From: Verrucomicrobiota bacterium
GTDB lineage: Bacteria; Chlamydiota; Chlamydiia; Chlamydiales; Rhabdochlamydiaceae
NCBI GenBank assembly: GCA_018239985.1
Contig: JAFEGK010000007.1
Coordinates: forward strand, 79,976 to 143,975
Direction: 5' to 3'
DNA length: 64,000 nucleotides
How positions within the stretch are numbered: the first letter of the stretch is position 1; every line of letters begins with the position of its first letter. A model generated the notes under the pieces. The model was not told the DNA's origin. It made no database searches and saw nothing but the letters and a program-made list of their open reading frames with translations. Below are positions 25,383 through 34,797 of this stretch, in pieces. A program made the translations under genes and the position numbers.

Positions 25383-25543
25383 ATACTGCGACCGGTCAAA
25401 AAGGGTGAAAAATGTCAAGGAGGTCCCCTGAATTTGAGCCAGGCGAAGCAGCTAAGCTTAAAAAAGCTTAGCGATGCAGACGGGTCTCAAATACAGTGGC
25501 TACCGACGCAGACAGATTCTCACTTTTTGACAGGTCGCAGTAT
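25383..25543. repeat. Long near-palindrome B
   Basis: 161-bp imperfect inverted repeat: atactgcgaccggtcaaaaa at the left pairs with the complement of the right end (tttttgacaggtcgcagtat), arms about 75 bp. Central perfect 9-bp stem gctaagctt / aagcttagc (25451-25472). Core sequence related to near-palindrome A. It fills most of the gap between tRNA-Thr and tRNA-Tyr. Confidence 0.9.
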
Positions 25544-25549
25544 GATATC

Positions 25550-25631
25550 GGGGGCGTCGCATAGCGGCAATTGCAAGGGACTGTAAATCCCTCCTCTTCG
25601 GAGTTCGTTGGTTCGAGTCCAACCGCCCCCA
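25550..25631 (+). tRNA. tRNA-Tyr (anticodon GUA)
   Basis: 82-nt class II tRNA: acceptor GGGGGCG/CGCCCCC, anticodon arm GGGAC-UGUAAAU-CCC (anticodon GUA), long variable arm around cctcttcgg, T arm GUUGG UUCGAGU CCAAC, discriminator A at 25631. Confidence 0.95.
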
Positions 25632-25642
25632 ACAAAGAAATA

Positions 25643-25667
25643 AACTCCGCCCTTGCGGAGTTTTTTA
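25643..25667 (+). terminator. Terminator of tRNA-Tyr
   Basis: actccgc-cctt-gcggagt hairpin (25644-25661) followed by T6. It is also the centre of a larger palindrome containing the 3' end of tRNA-Tyr and its inverted copy. Confidence 0.9.
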
Positions 25668-25754
25668 CTTTGTGGGGGCGAGCAAGCCAACAGTTTGGCT
25701 TGCGTGTTGGACTCGAAGTCGTAGGCGTTGTTTTTTGCATAGCAAAAAACCGCC
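25668..25754. repeat. Inverted partial copy of tRNA-Tyr 3' end plus hairpins
   Basis: 25668-25680 (ctttgtgggggcg) is the reverse complement of the acceptor end and its flank at 25624-25637 with one base missing. 25706-25717 (gttggactcgaa) is the exact reverse complement of the T-arm 25612-25623. Between them lies a 25-bp insertion that forms its own hairpin (gcaagccaa-cagt-ttggcttgc). Next comes gttttttgc-ata-gcaaaaaac (25730-25750) inside ggcg/cgcc. No coding capacity. Confidence 0.8.
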
Positions 25755-25820
25755 GAAGACCGGCCCTGGATGCGGGAGACGTTAGTCCCCGAGGAAGGGC
25801 GAGCCGAACCTTTCGCTTTA

Positions 25821-25839
25821 TTCAGGTTATTTGGGTATA
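25821..25839 (-). repeat. Single end motif shared with the 8878-8966 repeat
   Basis: Reverse complement tatacccaaataacctgaa matches both ends of the inverted repeat at 8878-8966 (tataccggaataacctgaa, tatatcgaaataacctgaa). Here it forms the last codons and stop of the 25822-26343 gene. Confidence 0.65.
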
Positions 25840-26343
25840 AGTCAGCGTGTTGTCTAGGTGATGATGGGTGACTTCGTAAAATTCCCCTCTGTAGGCATCT
25901 CTCCAGGCTTCTAATCGATATGCAGGCGTATCTTCATTCCCTGCTTTCATTGAAACCGATTGTTCAGTGAGAAATGCAATCACAGCGACAGTAGCATGTA
26001 CGATTGTCGTCATCACCATTTTATTTCCAAGATAAAAAGCCTCATAGGGATGATATCCGATGTCCTCAGTGAACATGAGGGGAAGAAGAATGTAAGAAAA
26101 AATCGTTCGTATAACACTTTCTACTAACGCAACAGCAGCAATCATTGCTGCGGCACCGCTTGCAATAACCCGATGTCCTATATTCAGTGATCCATCTAAA
26201 ACCTTAAGATCTCTCCAGACAGCCACTTCGACAATCGCCCTAGAGGAAAAGGGGATGGAAAATCCGAGAATTGGATATTTTCGAATCTCTGTCGCTAGTT
26301 CTTGGTTATTGGAATAAGATGTACTGATGACCTTAGTGAACAT
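25822..26343 (-). CDS. Protein of unknown function with two hydrophobic segments
   Basis: 173 residues. Two hydrophobic stretches in the middle (IASGAAAMIAAVALVESVIRTIFSYILLPLMF and MVMTTIVHATVAVIAFL) separated by a short loop, no signal peptide. A bilobed hydrophobic domain of this sort is common in chlamydial inclusion-membrane proteins, but nothing more specific supports it. Ribosome-binding site ggagga upstream of ATG 26343. The last residues are encoded by a repeat end (25821-25839), so its original C-terminus may have been altered. Confidence 0.6.
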   Translation of the reverse strand: MFTKVISTSYSNNQELATEIRKYPILGFSIPFSSRAIVEVAVWRDLKVLDGSLNIGHRVIASGAAAMIAAVALVESVIRTIFSYILLPLMFTEDIGYHPYEAFYLGNKMVMTTIVHATVAVIAFLTEQSVSMKAGNEDTPAYRLEAWRDAYRGEFYEVTHHHLDNTLTYTQIT

Positions 26344-26453
26344 AAAATCCTCCTTGAAAGGCGCTGACTATAAATGAAAGGGAAATATTTGTCAGGCTAT
26401 TTGACGAAAAGAGAGGGGCCTATTATGTATGAGTGAGAAAAGGGAGTATTTCC

Positions 26454-27989
26454 ATGGCAAAAAAGCGGGACAAATTCGGCACAGTAATGAAAAAGGCGTA
26501 TCAGATGAAAGGAGGCTCTATCACTCTGGGAGCCGGGATGCTCAATGGAAAATGCGATAGTGAAGCCAAGGTCGATATCCCTCTCAAAACGCTCAACCGA
26601 CATGGATTGATTTGTGGAGCTACAGGAACAGGAAAAACGATGACTTTGCAATTGCTTGCAGGAGCGTTATCGGCTAATGGGATTCCTGTCTTGTTGATGG
26701 ATATCAAGGGAGACCTCAGCGGGATTGCCAAGGCAGGGAAAAAACAGCCCAAAATTGACCAGAGGCAAAAGGCGTTGGGAATGCCGTTCAAAGCAAAGGG
26801 CTACCCCGTTGAGTTTTTGACGATTTCGGATGAAATGGGAACTCGGATGAGGGCTACTGTTTCTGAATTTGGTCCGATTCTTCTTTCCAAAATCCTTGGG
26901 CTTAACGACACTCAGGCTAGCGTCATCTCGATTATATTCAAATATTGCGACGATTCTAATCTTCCTCTCGTCGACTTAAAAGATCTCAAAGAAGTGTTGA
27001 AATACATCACGGAGGAAGGAAAGCAAGAGATCGATAAGCAGTATGGGAAAATCTCAACAAGCACAACTGGCATTATCCTCAGGAAGGTCATTGAGCTCGA
27101 GCAGCAAGGGGCAGATCAGTTTTTCGGAGAGAAATCTTTCGAAGTTGAAGATCTTTTACGAACGAAAGAGGGTTTGGGCTATGTCTCGATTATGCGATTG
27201 ACGGACATTCAAGATAAGCCAAAGCTTTTCTCTACATTTATGCTTTGCTTGATTGGTGAAATTTACTCCTCTTTTCCCGAAGAGGGTGATCTCGATAAAC
27301 CAAAGCTTGTGATCTTTATCGACGAGGCCCATTTGATCTTCAACGAGGCTTCGAAGGCCCTATTGGATCAATTGGAGTCGATCATTAAACTGATTCGCTC
27401 CAAGGGGGTAGGGATCATTTTTTGCACACAAAATCCGATCGATATCCCTGCGCCAATCCTGAGCCAACTGGGGCTAAAAATCCAACACTCTCTCCGAGCC
27501 TTTACAGCCAAAGATCGCAAAGCGATCAAACTAGCGGCAGAAAACTTTCCCGACTCAGATTACTATGACACGGCAGAATTGCTCACTTCGCTCGGAATTG
27601 GAGAGGCGCTTATTACTGCCCTAAATGAAAGTGGCCGTCCAACTCCCCTCGTGGCAACGCTGCTGAGCGCCCCTTCCTCATGGATTGGAGTTCTTTCTAA
27701 ATCTGAAATCGATGAGATCACCAGAGAGTCGAAGATTGGCCAAAAATATAATAAAGTGATCGACTCAGAGAGCGCTCACGAGCTTCTGCTCGCGAAAATC
27801 AAGGAATTTCATGCCAAAAAAGTGGAGCAGGAGGCTGAGATAAAGCCAAAACGGGTAAAAGGGGCAAAATCTACCTTTGAAACGGTTGTCGAAAGTAAAC
27901 TTGCTAGACAAGTCGGCAGGACTCTCGTCAGAGAGGCGACAAGAGGTCTTCTGGGGGTTTTAGGATTGGGCGGCCGGAAGCACCGCTAA
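26454..27989 (+). CDS. HerA-type ATPase, DUF853 (YjgR-like)
   Basis: About 511 residues. Walker A GATGTGKTMTLQLLAG, then LLMDIKGDLSGIAKAG, Walker B LVIFIDEAHLIF, and IIFCTQNPIDIP as sensor-like motif: the HerA/FtsK-superfamily order seen in the DUF853 family. The C-terminal 100 residues are basic and charged (KVEQEAEIKPKRVKGAKS). Role unknown; relatives are DNA- or nucleotide-dependent ATPases. Start chosen at ATG 26454, which has agggag 7 nt upstream, rather than the GTG 21 nt earlier. Confidence 0.85.
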   Translation: MAKKRDKFGTVMKKAYQMKGGSITLGAGMLNGKCDSEAKVDIPLKTLNRHGLICGATGTGKTMTLQLLAGALSANGIPVLLMDIKGDLSGIAKAGKKQPKIDQRQKALGMPFKAKGYPVEFLTISDEMGTRMRATVSEFGPILLSKILGLNDTQASVISIIFKYCDDSNLPLVDLKDLKEVLKYITEEGKQEIDKQYGKISTSTTGIILRKVIELEQQGADQFFGEKSFEVEDLLRTKEGLGYVSIMRLTDIQDKPKLFSTFMLCLIGEIYSSFPEEGDLDKPKLVIFIDEAHLIFNEASKALLDQLESIIKLIRSKGVGIIFCTQNPIDIPAPILSQLGLKIQHSLRAFTAKDRKAIKLAAENFPDSDYYDTAELLTSLGIGEALITALNESGRPTPLVATLLSAPSSWIGVLSKSEIDEITRESKIGQKYNKVIDSESAHELLLAKIKEFHAKKVEQEAEIKPKRVKGAKSTFETVVESKLARQVGRTLVREATRGLLGVLGLGGRKHR

Positions 27990-28047
27990 CTGGCGAAAAA
28001 TGTGATGAGTCTGCCATACTGATCCTATCAACGATGAGGCAGAACTT

Positions 28048-28488
28048 ATGACACTACCAGAAAAAATTAGCGAAGGGATCAAAGAGGCGATGAAGAGCCG
28101 CGACCCAATCAGGCTCAATACCTTGAGAATGCTCAAATCCAAAATTTTAGCTGTCGATGCCCGAGGCAACCTCCCTGATAGCGAAGTGATCAAGTTGTTT
28201 AAGACTTACTACGGAAATTTGCAAGAAGCTCTCGAACAAGCTGAAGCTGCAAATCGCACTGAAGCGGCTCAAGAGCTCAAAGCCGAGCTGAGCATCATTC
28301 AGGAGTTCTTGCCTAAAGCCCTTTCCCCTGAGGAAACGAAAAAACTAGTCGAGCAGGCAATCACCGAATCGGGCGCCAAATCAAAGAAAGATGTTGGCCT
28401 TGTGATGCGGAGCTTGATGAAACTCAACAATGCCGTTGATGGGAAATTAGCCAAGCAATTGATCGATCAGCTACTCGGCGATGCCTAA
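28048..28488 (+). CDS. GatB/YqeY-domain protein
   Basis: 146 residues, all-helical, with LRMLKSKILAVDARG, IIQEFLPKALSPEE, and the C-terminal GKLAKQLIDQLLG characteristic of the YqeY family, which shares a tRNA-binding-type domain with GatB. Precise role unknown. Convergent with the exported Kelch-like gene, 9 bp apart. Confidence 0.88.
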   Translation: MTLPEKISEGIKEAMKSRDPIRLNTLRMLKSKILAVDARGNLPDSEVIKLFKTYYGNLQEALEQAEAANRTEAAQELKAELSIIQEFLPKALSPEETKKLVEQAITESGAKSKKDVGLVMRSLMKLNNAVDGKLAKQLIDQLLGDA

Positions 28489-28497
28489 TCTTATTCT

Positions 28498-30057
28498 CTA
28501 CCTTTGAAATTGTAATCTACACCCAGCTTCAGTAGAAGAACAGGTATCCCTTTCTAGCGTGACTTTAAAGATATAGGTCGAAGCACTCGAGTCGCCGAAG
28601 CAGTTGGTATCGGTGAGAGAGCTTGCGATCCCACCTACGATATGGCCTAGCACAATGGGTGTCGACGGCAATTTTTCGAGCTTGATGACTCCATTTGGAT
28701 AGGTCGGTAGATTATCGTTGGGAATAAAGACGCCGGAGGCACCAAACCAAAGTCTTCGAGGCTCTGTTAGAGGATCCCCGGTACAGGGGTCATTTGTGAG
28801 AGACGATTGAATAATGGGGAACTTTGCGCTCATCAAATACTGGCGGTAATCGCCGTTCTGATCGATCTCGAGGGTCGTAATATCGTTGACGAATGGAAGG
28901 TTGCAGCAGGGAGTCAGATTGGGCCCAGACGTTGGGATAGGGGCTTGGCACTCGGAATTGCAATCGCCACTGCCTATTGAAATGACTGCGCTAATGCCAC
29001 CAAATAAGAGTGTGTACATGGAATTGTTATTCTGTAAATAAAGGCCGACCGTTGGGCAGGCGTAGTTGTTCATCGGTTGAGCAAAGGGTTTGTTGCTCAT
29101 TTTTGCGCTGCCGTCTGGTTGGATTTCGACGGGTATGGTCCATGCTCCAGGGGTATCTGCCTCTCCACCTGGAGTAAAAACTCCCGAAAGGGCAACAAAT
29201 GCGGTAGAGTCGCCTTGCGCTGTTTTTTTGATAATTGGGATGACGTTCAGATCGCGGCGACGGAATTCGGGCACTGGCGGGGGCTGTGAAACGGGGAAGA
29301 CAGCGATCTCTGTTCCATTGTCGCTGATTTTGAAAGCCCGAACTTGTCTTGTATAGGTCCCTTCTGAAGTTTGGACGTAATTGCCATCAAAATTTTGGCC
29401 GAAGACGAGGAGAAAGGGGTCATCTTCACTAGCCTGAACCATCTCGCCTCCGGTCACTTGAAAAAACCGGTCAAAGACAAAACGGACGGCATTTCTCGCA
29501 CTTTTCCTACTGGGCTCTTTTACCCAGGCGATCATTTTAGCAATGTCGATTGCAGCCAGAACAGGTTTTGTTCCCATCGTTTTGGTCACTGTATCGATCC
29601 CATATCCACCTACTATGTAGAGTGTTTTTTTGTCTTGGGATTGAAGGCTAAGAGGATTAGATATGGACAGCAAATCGATTTGGCTTTGTGTTAGTAGGGA
29701 GCTAGGATCATGGAGCGATCTGGAATAGATCTGCTTTGTGGTCGGATTAACCACGTAGACAACGGTATTTTGTTGGCTGACAGGGAACGAATTTTGCGTT
29801 GGGTCGGTATTGTCGACGTTGTGGAGGCCGTTTGTTCTGCCAGCAAGAAGCAACCACTCCCCTTCGTAACTTGCAAAAGCAAATGAGTGGAGCCCATTTG
29901 TGAGGGAGAAGTCGGCAGTTTCAACGACAACGCGAAATGGGAGACTACTTTCTGCAAGTGGCGGAGTAAAGTAAGGGGTTTGATTGGAGCAAGTAGGGCA
30001 ATCTGCAAAGAGGGCTCTACACAGTACTAGGGAGAGGAAAATTTTTGTCTTAAGCAT
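28498..30057 (-). CDS. Exported Kelch/propeller-like protein
   Basis: 519 residues, signal peptide MLKTKIFLSLVLCRALFAD, followed by repeated blade-like segments that pair a glycine-rich turn with aromatic strands (FASYEGEWLLLAGRTNGLHNV, TLYIVGGYGIDTVTKTM, PFLLVFGQNFDGNYV, MYTLLFGGISAVISIG). Several Cys clusters (CPTCSNQ, CNSECQAP, CC) suggest disulfides outside the cytoplasm. Function unknown. A minus-strand TATAGT (30065-30070) is 7 nt from the ATG, no Shine-Dalgarno. Confidence 0.72.
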   Translation of the reverse strand: MLKTKIFLSLVLCRALFADCPTCSNQTPYFTPPLAESSLPFRVVVETADFSLTNGLHSFAFASYEGEWLLLAGRTNGLHNVDNTDPTQNSFPVSQQNTVVYVVNPTTKQIYSRSLHDPSSLLTQSQIDLLSISNPLSLQSQDKKTLYIVGGYGIDTVTKTMGTKPVLAAIDIAKMIAWVKEPSRKSARNAVRFVFDRFFQVTGGEMVQASEDDPFLLVFGQNFDGNYVQTSEGTYTRQVRAFKISDNGTEIAVFPVSQPPPVPEFRRRDLNVIPIIKKTAQGDSTAFVALSGVFTPGGEADTPGAWTIPVEIQPDGSAKMSNKPFAQPMNNYACPTVGLYLQNNNSMYTLLFGGISAVISIGSGDCNSECQAPIPTSGPNLTPCCNLPFVNDITTLEIDQNGDYRQYLMSAKFPIIQSSLTNDPCTGDPLTEPRRLWFGASGVFIPNDNLPTYPNGVIKLEKLPSTPIVLGHIVGGIASSLTDTNCFGDSSASTYIFKVTLERDTCSSTEAGCRLQFQR

Positions 30058-30145
30058 ACTCTAGACTATAAACATTATTTGTAGACAAATCAATCAGATT
30101 TAGGTAAAAGGGTAAAAAATTCCCTACCTTAGGTGAGTGACCAGC

Positions 30146-31009
30146 ATGAAGAAACTTTTCAAGGTTGCGTTGATCGCTGTGTTTTGTATTGGTGTGATTG
30201 CAGCCAGCGCTTATTTTATTATCACCAGTAATATCGTTGTTCTAGATGCAAAAGGGATGATCGGCAAGAAAGAGGCCGATCTGATCATCACTGCCTCCCT
30301 ACTGATGTTGATCGTGGTGATCCCGGTCTATATTTTGACTCTCTTTTTTGCGTGGAAATACCGTGAAGGTGGGCGAAATGCTAGACATGAGCCCGATTGG
30401 GAGCACAACTATATTGCCGAATATTGTTGGTGGGGTGTGCCGCTGATTATCGTCGCGGTTTTGGCTGTCATTACGTGGAAGTCGAGCCATGAACTCAGTC
30501 CGTTTAAGCCGATCGAATCCGATAAAAAGACGATGAAAATTCAGGTTGTCGCCCTTCAGTGGAAGTGGCTTTTCATCTATCCTGAGCAGGGAATTGCGTC
30601 GGTTAATTTAGTTCAATTTCCGGAAAAGACTCCTATTAACTTTGAAATCACATCCGATGCACCGATGAATTCTTTTTGGATCCCGCAATTGGGGGGCCAA
30701 ATTTATGCGATGCCAGCGATGCGCTCTCAACTCTATCTCATTGCTGATGAACCTGGGTCGTACCGTGGCCTTTCGTCAAATATTAGTGGCTCGGGATTTG
30801 CAGGGATGACTTTTACAGCGGTGGCTAGTTCTGAGGCCGATTTTCAAAAGTGGGTCGCCGATGCCCGCCGCTCGGGAAAAACGTTGAAATTTGCCGACTA
30901 TCTAAAACTGGTTAAGCCCAGTGAGAATGTTCCTGTTTCGACCTATGTTTTGGGCGAAAAGGATCTGTTCGATCAAATTATGCAACAATATGAACCTCCA
31001 CAAAAATAG
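30146..31009 (+). CDS. cyoA: Cytochrome bo3 ubiquinol oxidase subunit II
   Basis: About 287 residues: N-terminal helix, second helix ([19 protein letters not shown]), then a cupredoxin domain ([48 protein letters not shown]). The CuA ligands (Cys pair and His) are absent, which marks a quinol rather than a cytochrome c oxidase. No lipobox. Start at ATG 30146 with aggtgag upstream. First gene of cyoABCDE. Confidence 0.93.
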   Translation: MKKLFKVALIAVFCIGVIAASAYFIITSNIVVLDAKGMIGKKEADLIITASLLMLIVVIPVYILTLFFAWKYREGGRNARHEPDWEHNYIAEYCWWGVPLIIVAVLAVITWKSSHELSPFKPIESDKKTMKIQVVALQWKWLFIYPEQGIASVNLVQFPEKTPINFEITSDAPMNSFWIPQLGGQIYAMPAMRSQLYLIADEPGSYRGLSSNISGSGFAGMTFTAVASSEADFQKWVADARRSGKTLKFADYLKLVKPSENVPVSTYVLGEKDLFDQIMQQYEPPQK

Positions 31010-31017
31010 GGAAACGG

Positions 31018-32979
31018 ATGTTTGGAAGACTGACACTAGATGCCTTTAAACACGATATGATCGAATATGTCGCTGACGGGATGATGGTAGGTGGACTACT
31101 TTTCGTTCTTGCTCTGCTCACCTACTATAAAAAATGGGGGTGGCTGTGGAAGGAGTGGATCACTTCGGTCGATCACAAAAAAATCGGGATCATGTACCTC
31201 GTTGTCTCTTTTGTGATGCTGCTGAAAGGGCTGTTTGACGCTATCATGATGCGTGCTCAACAGGCTCTAGCTTATGGCGATTCCATGGGCTATCTTGGAG
31301 CCGATCACTTTCAACAACTTTTTACTGCCCACGGTGTGACGATGATCTTTTTTGTCGGCATGGGGGTGATGTTTGGGATCATCAATTTGGTGATGCCGAT
31401 GCAAATTGGGGCCCGCGATGTGGCCTTCCCTTTCCTCAATAACTTGAGTTTTTGGCTCTTCTTTTTTGGGGCAATGTTCATCATGGTTTCTTTGCTAATC
31501 GGAGATTACGCGGGCACTGGATGGACCGCTTATCCCCCTCTTGCCAGCAGTAAATATAACCCTGGGGTGGGGGTCGACTATTGGATCTGGAGCATTCAGG
31601 TCTCGGGGGCTGGGTCGCTGCTCTCGGGAATCAACTTCATCGCGACGATTCTCAAGATGCGCTGCCGTGGGATGTCTCTGATGAAAATGCCGATTTTCGT
31701 TTGGGCTACGTTAACATCGATGGCTCTCGTTGTTTTTGCCTTCCCGATTCTGACAGGGACATTGTCGCTACTCACTACAGACCGTCTTCTCGAAACCCGC
31801 ATCTTTGAAGCAGGTTATGGGGGCAATCCCATGATGTATATCAACTTATTCTGGGCCTGGGGCCACCCTGAGGTCTATATTTTGATTTTGCCTGCCTTCG
31901 GGATCTTTTCTGAGGTCGTCCCAGTCTTTTCACAGAAGCGACTCTTTGGATACACTTCCATGGTCTGGGCTCTTGTCGCTATCACTTTCCTCTCTTTCAT
32001 CGTCTGGCTGCACCACTTCTTTACAATGGGTGCCGGAGCCAGTGTCAACGGCTTTTTTGGAATCATGACGATGATCATTGCGATCCCGACGGGGGTGAAG
32101 ATTTTCAACTGGCTATTTACGATGTTTAGAGGAAGAGTGAAATTCACCACTCCGATGTATTGGTTTATGGGATTCATCGTCACCTTCACCGTCGGAGGAA
32201 TGACGGGGGTCTTGATGTCGATCCCAGCAGCCGACTTTCAGATTCATAATAGCCTCTTTTTGGTTGCCCACTTTCACAATGTGATCATTGGAGGCGTCGT
32301 CTTTGGCTTTTTCTCAGGCTTTGCCTATTGGTTCCCCAAATTCTTCGGGTTTAAGCTCAATGAGAAACTGGGCAAATATGCTTTTTGGTGCTGGCTCATT
32401 GGCTTTTTCGTCGCCTTTATGCCTCTGTATCTGCTCGGCCTAATGGGGGTCACCCGCCGCCTTAACCACTACGATGTGGCCGAGTGGCAACCCCTTTTCA
32501 AGGTAGCTGGCGTTGGGGCTATGTTGATTTTAGTTGGAGTGGGCTTCCAGGTATTGCAGTTGCTAGTTAGCATCATTCAGCGCAAGCAAAATCTCGATAC
32601 AACAGGCGATCCCTGGAACGGGAGAACACTCGAGTGGTCGACAAAATCGCCCCCCCCATTTTATAACTACGCCATTGAGCCTGAGGTCAATTCTAGAGAT
32701 CCTTTCTGGGTCTCGAAAGCAAAAGGGGAACTCCCTTTACCGAAGAAATACGAAGACTTCCATATGCCAAAAAATACCGGAATTGGCTTCTATATTGGGA
32801 CATTAAGCTTCCTATTGGCTTTTGGAATGATTTGGTATATGTTCTGGCTCGCTGCTTTAAGTGCTGTAGGGATCATTGTTTGCATCATCGCCCACATCTA
32901 TGTCAAAGAACCAGAATATACGTTAACAGCGGCCGAACTTGAAAAAATTGAAAGAGGAGTGACGCATGGAACACCCTAA
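31018..32979 (+). CDS. cyoB: Cytochrome bo3 ubiquinol oxidase subunit I
   Basis: 653-residue heme-copper oxidase core, about 15 transmembrane helices. Ligands visible: low-spin heme His in FTAHGVTM and FHNV; CuB His and cross-linked Tyr in [19 protein letters not shown] pair; and [11 protein letters not shown]. It reduces O2 to water and pumps protons, with electrons from ubiquinol or menaquinol via this complex. It follows cyoA by 8 bp and overlaps cyoC by 14 bp. Confidence 0.97.
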   Translation: MFGRLTLDAFKHDMIEYVADGMMVGGLLFVLALLTYYKKWGWLWKEWITSVDHKKIGIMYLVVSFVMLLKGLFDAIMMRAQQALAYGDSMGYLGADHFQQLFTAHGVTMIFFVGMGVMFGIINLVMPMQIGARDVAFPFLNNLSFWLFFFGAMFIMVSLLIGDYAGTGWTAYPPLASSKYNPGVGVDYWIWSIQVSGAGSLLSGINFIATILKMRCRGMSLMKMPIFVWATLTSMALVVFAFPILTGTLSLLTTDRLLETRIFEAGYGGNPMMYINLFWAWGHPEVYILILPAFGIFSEVVPVFSQKRLFGYTSMVWALVAITFLSFIVWLHHFFTMGAGASVNGFFGIMTMIIAIPTGVKIFNWLFTMFRGRVKFTTPMYWFMGFIVTFTVGGMTGVLMSIPAADFQIHNSLFLVAHFHNVIIGGVVFGFFSGFAYWFPKFFGFKLNEKLGKYAFWCWLIGFFVAFMPLYLLGLMGVTRRLNHYDVAEWQPLFKVAGVGAMLILVGVGFQVLQLLVSIIQRKQNLDTTGDPWNGRTLEWSTKSPPPFYNYAIEPEVNSRDPFWVSKAKGELPLPKKYEDFHMPKNTGIGFYIGTLSFLLAFGMIWYMFWLAALSAVGIIVCIIAHIYVKEPEYTLTAAELEKIERGVTHGTP

Positions 32980-33574
32980 ACAGCAGGGGCATGAGCTCTA
33001 TCCAGATACCCACCACGACCCCTATTCTAAAACGATTTTTGGCTTTTGGCTCTATCTGCTGACCGATTTTATTTTGTTTGGCACTCTGTTTGCCGTCTAT
33101 GCTGTGCTAAAAGATAGCACCTTTGGCGGCCCCTCTGCGCAGGATCTGTTTTCACGCCGATTTGCCTTTTTTGAGAGTATTGTCATGCTGACTATCAGCT
33201 TTACTGTGGGGCTAGCAGGAGCCTATTGTCATAGGGGAAACAAAAAGCTGACCGTTCTGTATTTATGGATCACATTTCTTCTCGGAGCACTGGTTTTATG
33301 GATGCAGTTTGATGAATTCCATCGGGTCCTCGCTCAAGGCCATAGCTGGAAAAACAGCGCTTTTTTATCGGCTTATTTCTCTTTGGTTGGCACCCACTCC
33401 ATCCACATTATTTTTGGGTTACTCTGGATTCCGGTCCTTCTAGTTCCCATTTGGAGAGGATATTTTAATTTTGTCAATTTAAGAAGGATCACCTGCCTCA
33501 AGATGTTCTGGCAATTTTTGAACATCGTCTGGATTTGCATCTTCACTATCGTCTATTTAATAGGAGTCAATTAA
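32966..33574 (+). CDS. cyoC: Cytochrome bo3 oxidase subunit III
   Basis: 202 residues, five transmembrane helices, with [24 protein letters not shown] and the C-terminal [18 protein letters not shown] typical of CyoC/COX3. Gaggag ribosome-binding site inside the end of cyoB. One base separates it from cyoD. Confidence 0.94.
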   Translation: MEHPKQQGHELYPDTHHDPYSKTIFGFWLYLLTDFILFGTLFAVYAVLKDSTFGGPSAQDLFSRRFAFFESIVMLTISFTVGLAGAYCHRGNKKLTVLYLWITFLLGALVLWMQFDEFHRVLAQGHSWKNSAFLSAYFSLVGTHSIHIIFGLLWIPVLLVPIWRGYFNFVNLRRITCLKMFWQFLNIVWICIFTIVYLIGVN

Positions 33575-33575
33575 C

Positions 33576-33911
33576 ATGATTGATCGTCATCATGGATGGA
33601 ATAAAAGTCTAAAACCTCTTTTCTTAGGCTTCATCTTCTCACTTGTTCTTTTAGTTGCCCTATTTCGACTCGATGTCTACAACCACCTTCCACCTAGGAT
33701 TTTGAACTTCACGACTGTCACTATTGCGATTGTCCAAGTAGTGCTCCAGCTCATCTTCTTTTTTCACCTCGGCCTCGAAGACAAGCCCGCTTGGAATTTA
33801 ATCACCTTCCTATTCGTTGTTCTGGTGATCCTCATCATCGTAGGAGGATCGATTTGGATCATGAGCAATCTCAATTACAACCTCATGCCAATGAATATGC
33901 CGATGGACTAA
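33576..33911 (+). CDS. cyoD: Cytochrome bo3 oxidase subunit IV
   Basis: 111 residues, three transmembrane helices, with the family's FFFHLGLEDKPAWN and VILIIVGGSIWIMSNLNYNLMPMNM ends. Needed for assembly of the CuB site in relatives. Four bases before cyoE. Confidence 0.92.
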   Translation: MIDRHHGWNKSLKPLFLGFIFSLVLLVALFRLDVYNHLPPRILNFTTVTIAIVQVVLQLIFFFHLGLEDKPAWNLITFLFVVLVILIIVGGSIWIMSNLNYNLMPMNMPMD

Positions 33912-33915
33912 GACT

Positions 33916-34797
33916 ATGGAAAAAACTTCGACCCCTACATTTTCGTTCACTGCACGAAACTACTCGCTGCTCACAAAGCCTGGGATCATTTTTGGCAATG
34001 TGGTAACGACCGCCGGAGGATTCGCTCTTGCCTCGAAAGGCTCATTCAACCTTTGGGCATTCCTTGCCACATTGCTTGGGATCACTCTCGTGATCGCCTC
34101 TGCATGCGTCTTCAATAACTACATCGATCGGCATAGCGACAAAAAGATGAACCGGACGAAAAATCGCCCTTTAGTCCTCGGCCTTATATCGACCAAGTCG
34201 GCCCTTTTCTTCGGATTGATTTTAGGCCTGGCCGGTGCCGCCTGTTTATACATCTTCGTCAATACACTAGCTACCCTCTTGGCAATTGCAGGGTTCTTAG
34301 TATATGTAATTTTTTACAGCTTATCAAAGTATTATACGATCCATGGGACTCTCATCGGTAGCATTTCCGGCGCACTCCCACCTCTTGTCGGCTACTGCGC
34401 CGCTTCATCACAATTAGATCTGGCGGCAGCGATACTCTTCGTTACAGTGGCCTTTTGGCAAATGCCCCATTTTTTTGCGATCGGGATTTTCCGCTTAGAT
34501 GATTATAAAGCAGCTGGCATTCCGATTGTGCCTATCAAACGGGGCATGAAGGCCACCAAGATCCAAATGATCCTATACATCTTTGCGTTTGCTGTTTCCG
34601 CTTCCCTTTTGACCGTTTTTGGTTATACTAACTATGTTTTTGCGATCGTCTCCAGCCTTTTAAGCCTCTTTTGGCTATTCCTCGGCTTTCAAGGATTCAG
34701 CGCGACAGACGATCAACTTTGGGCCCGCAAAATGTTCAAGTTCTCCCTCATCGTGATTCTGGGAGTCTGCTTTGCGATCCCATTCACGACCATTTGA
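33916..34797 (+). CDS. cyoE: Protoheme IX farnesyltransferase
   Basis: 293-residue UbiA-superfamily prenyltransferase that makes heme O for the oxidase. First aspartate motif NNYIDRHSDKKMNRTKNRPL is complete; the second region DDYKAAGIPIVPIKRG is also present; about eight to nine helices. The stop codon overlaps the next gene's ATG by one base. Confidence 0.94.
   Translation: MEKTSTPTFSFTARNYSLLTKPGIIFGNVVTTAGGFALASKGSFNLWAFLATLLGITLVIASACVFNNYIDRHSDKKMNRTKNRPLVLGLISTKSALFFGLILGLAGAACLYIFVNTLATLLAIAGFLVYVIFYSLSKYYTIHGTLIGSISGALPPLVGYCAASSQLDLAAAILFVTVAFWQMPHFFAIGIFRLDDYKAAGIPIVPIKRGMKATKIQMILYIFAFAVSASLLTVFGYTNYVFAIVSSLLSLFWLFLGFQGFSATDDQLWARKMFKFSLIVILGVCFAIPFTTI

Noticed and set aside
25347..25586. 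Open frames inside near-palindrome B
   Set aside because: They come from the inverted repeat and overlap tRNA-Thr and tRNA-Tyr.
25571..25840. Open frame of 89 residues across tRNA-Tyr, its terminator and the following repeats
   Set aside because: It covers a tRNA gene, a terminator and hairpins; no codon or protein signal. Treated as repeat DNA.
25643..25840. Integron attC site
   Set aside because: Hairpins are present, but the paired R boxes and a cassette array are not, and there is no integron integrase in the window.
30146..33911. Cytochrome c oxidase (aa3)
   Set aside because: Subunit II lacks the CuA ligands, and the order cyoABCDE indicates a quinol oxidase.
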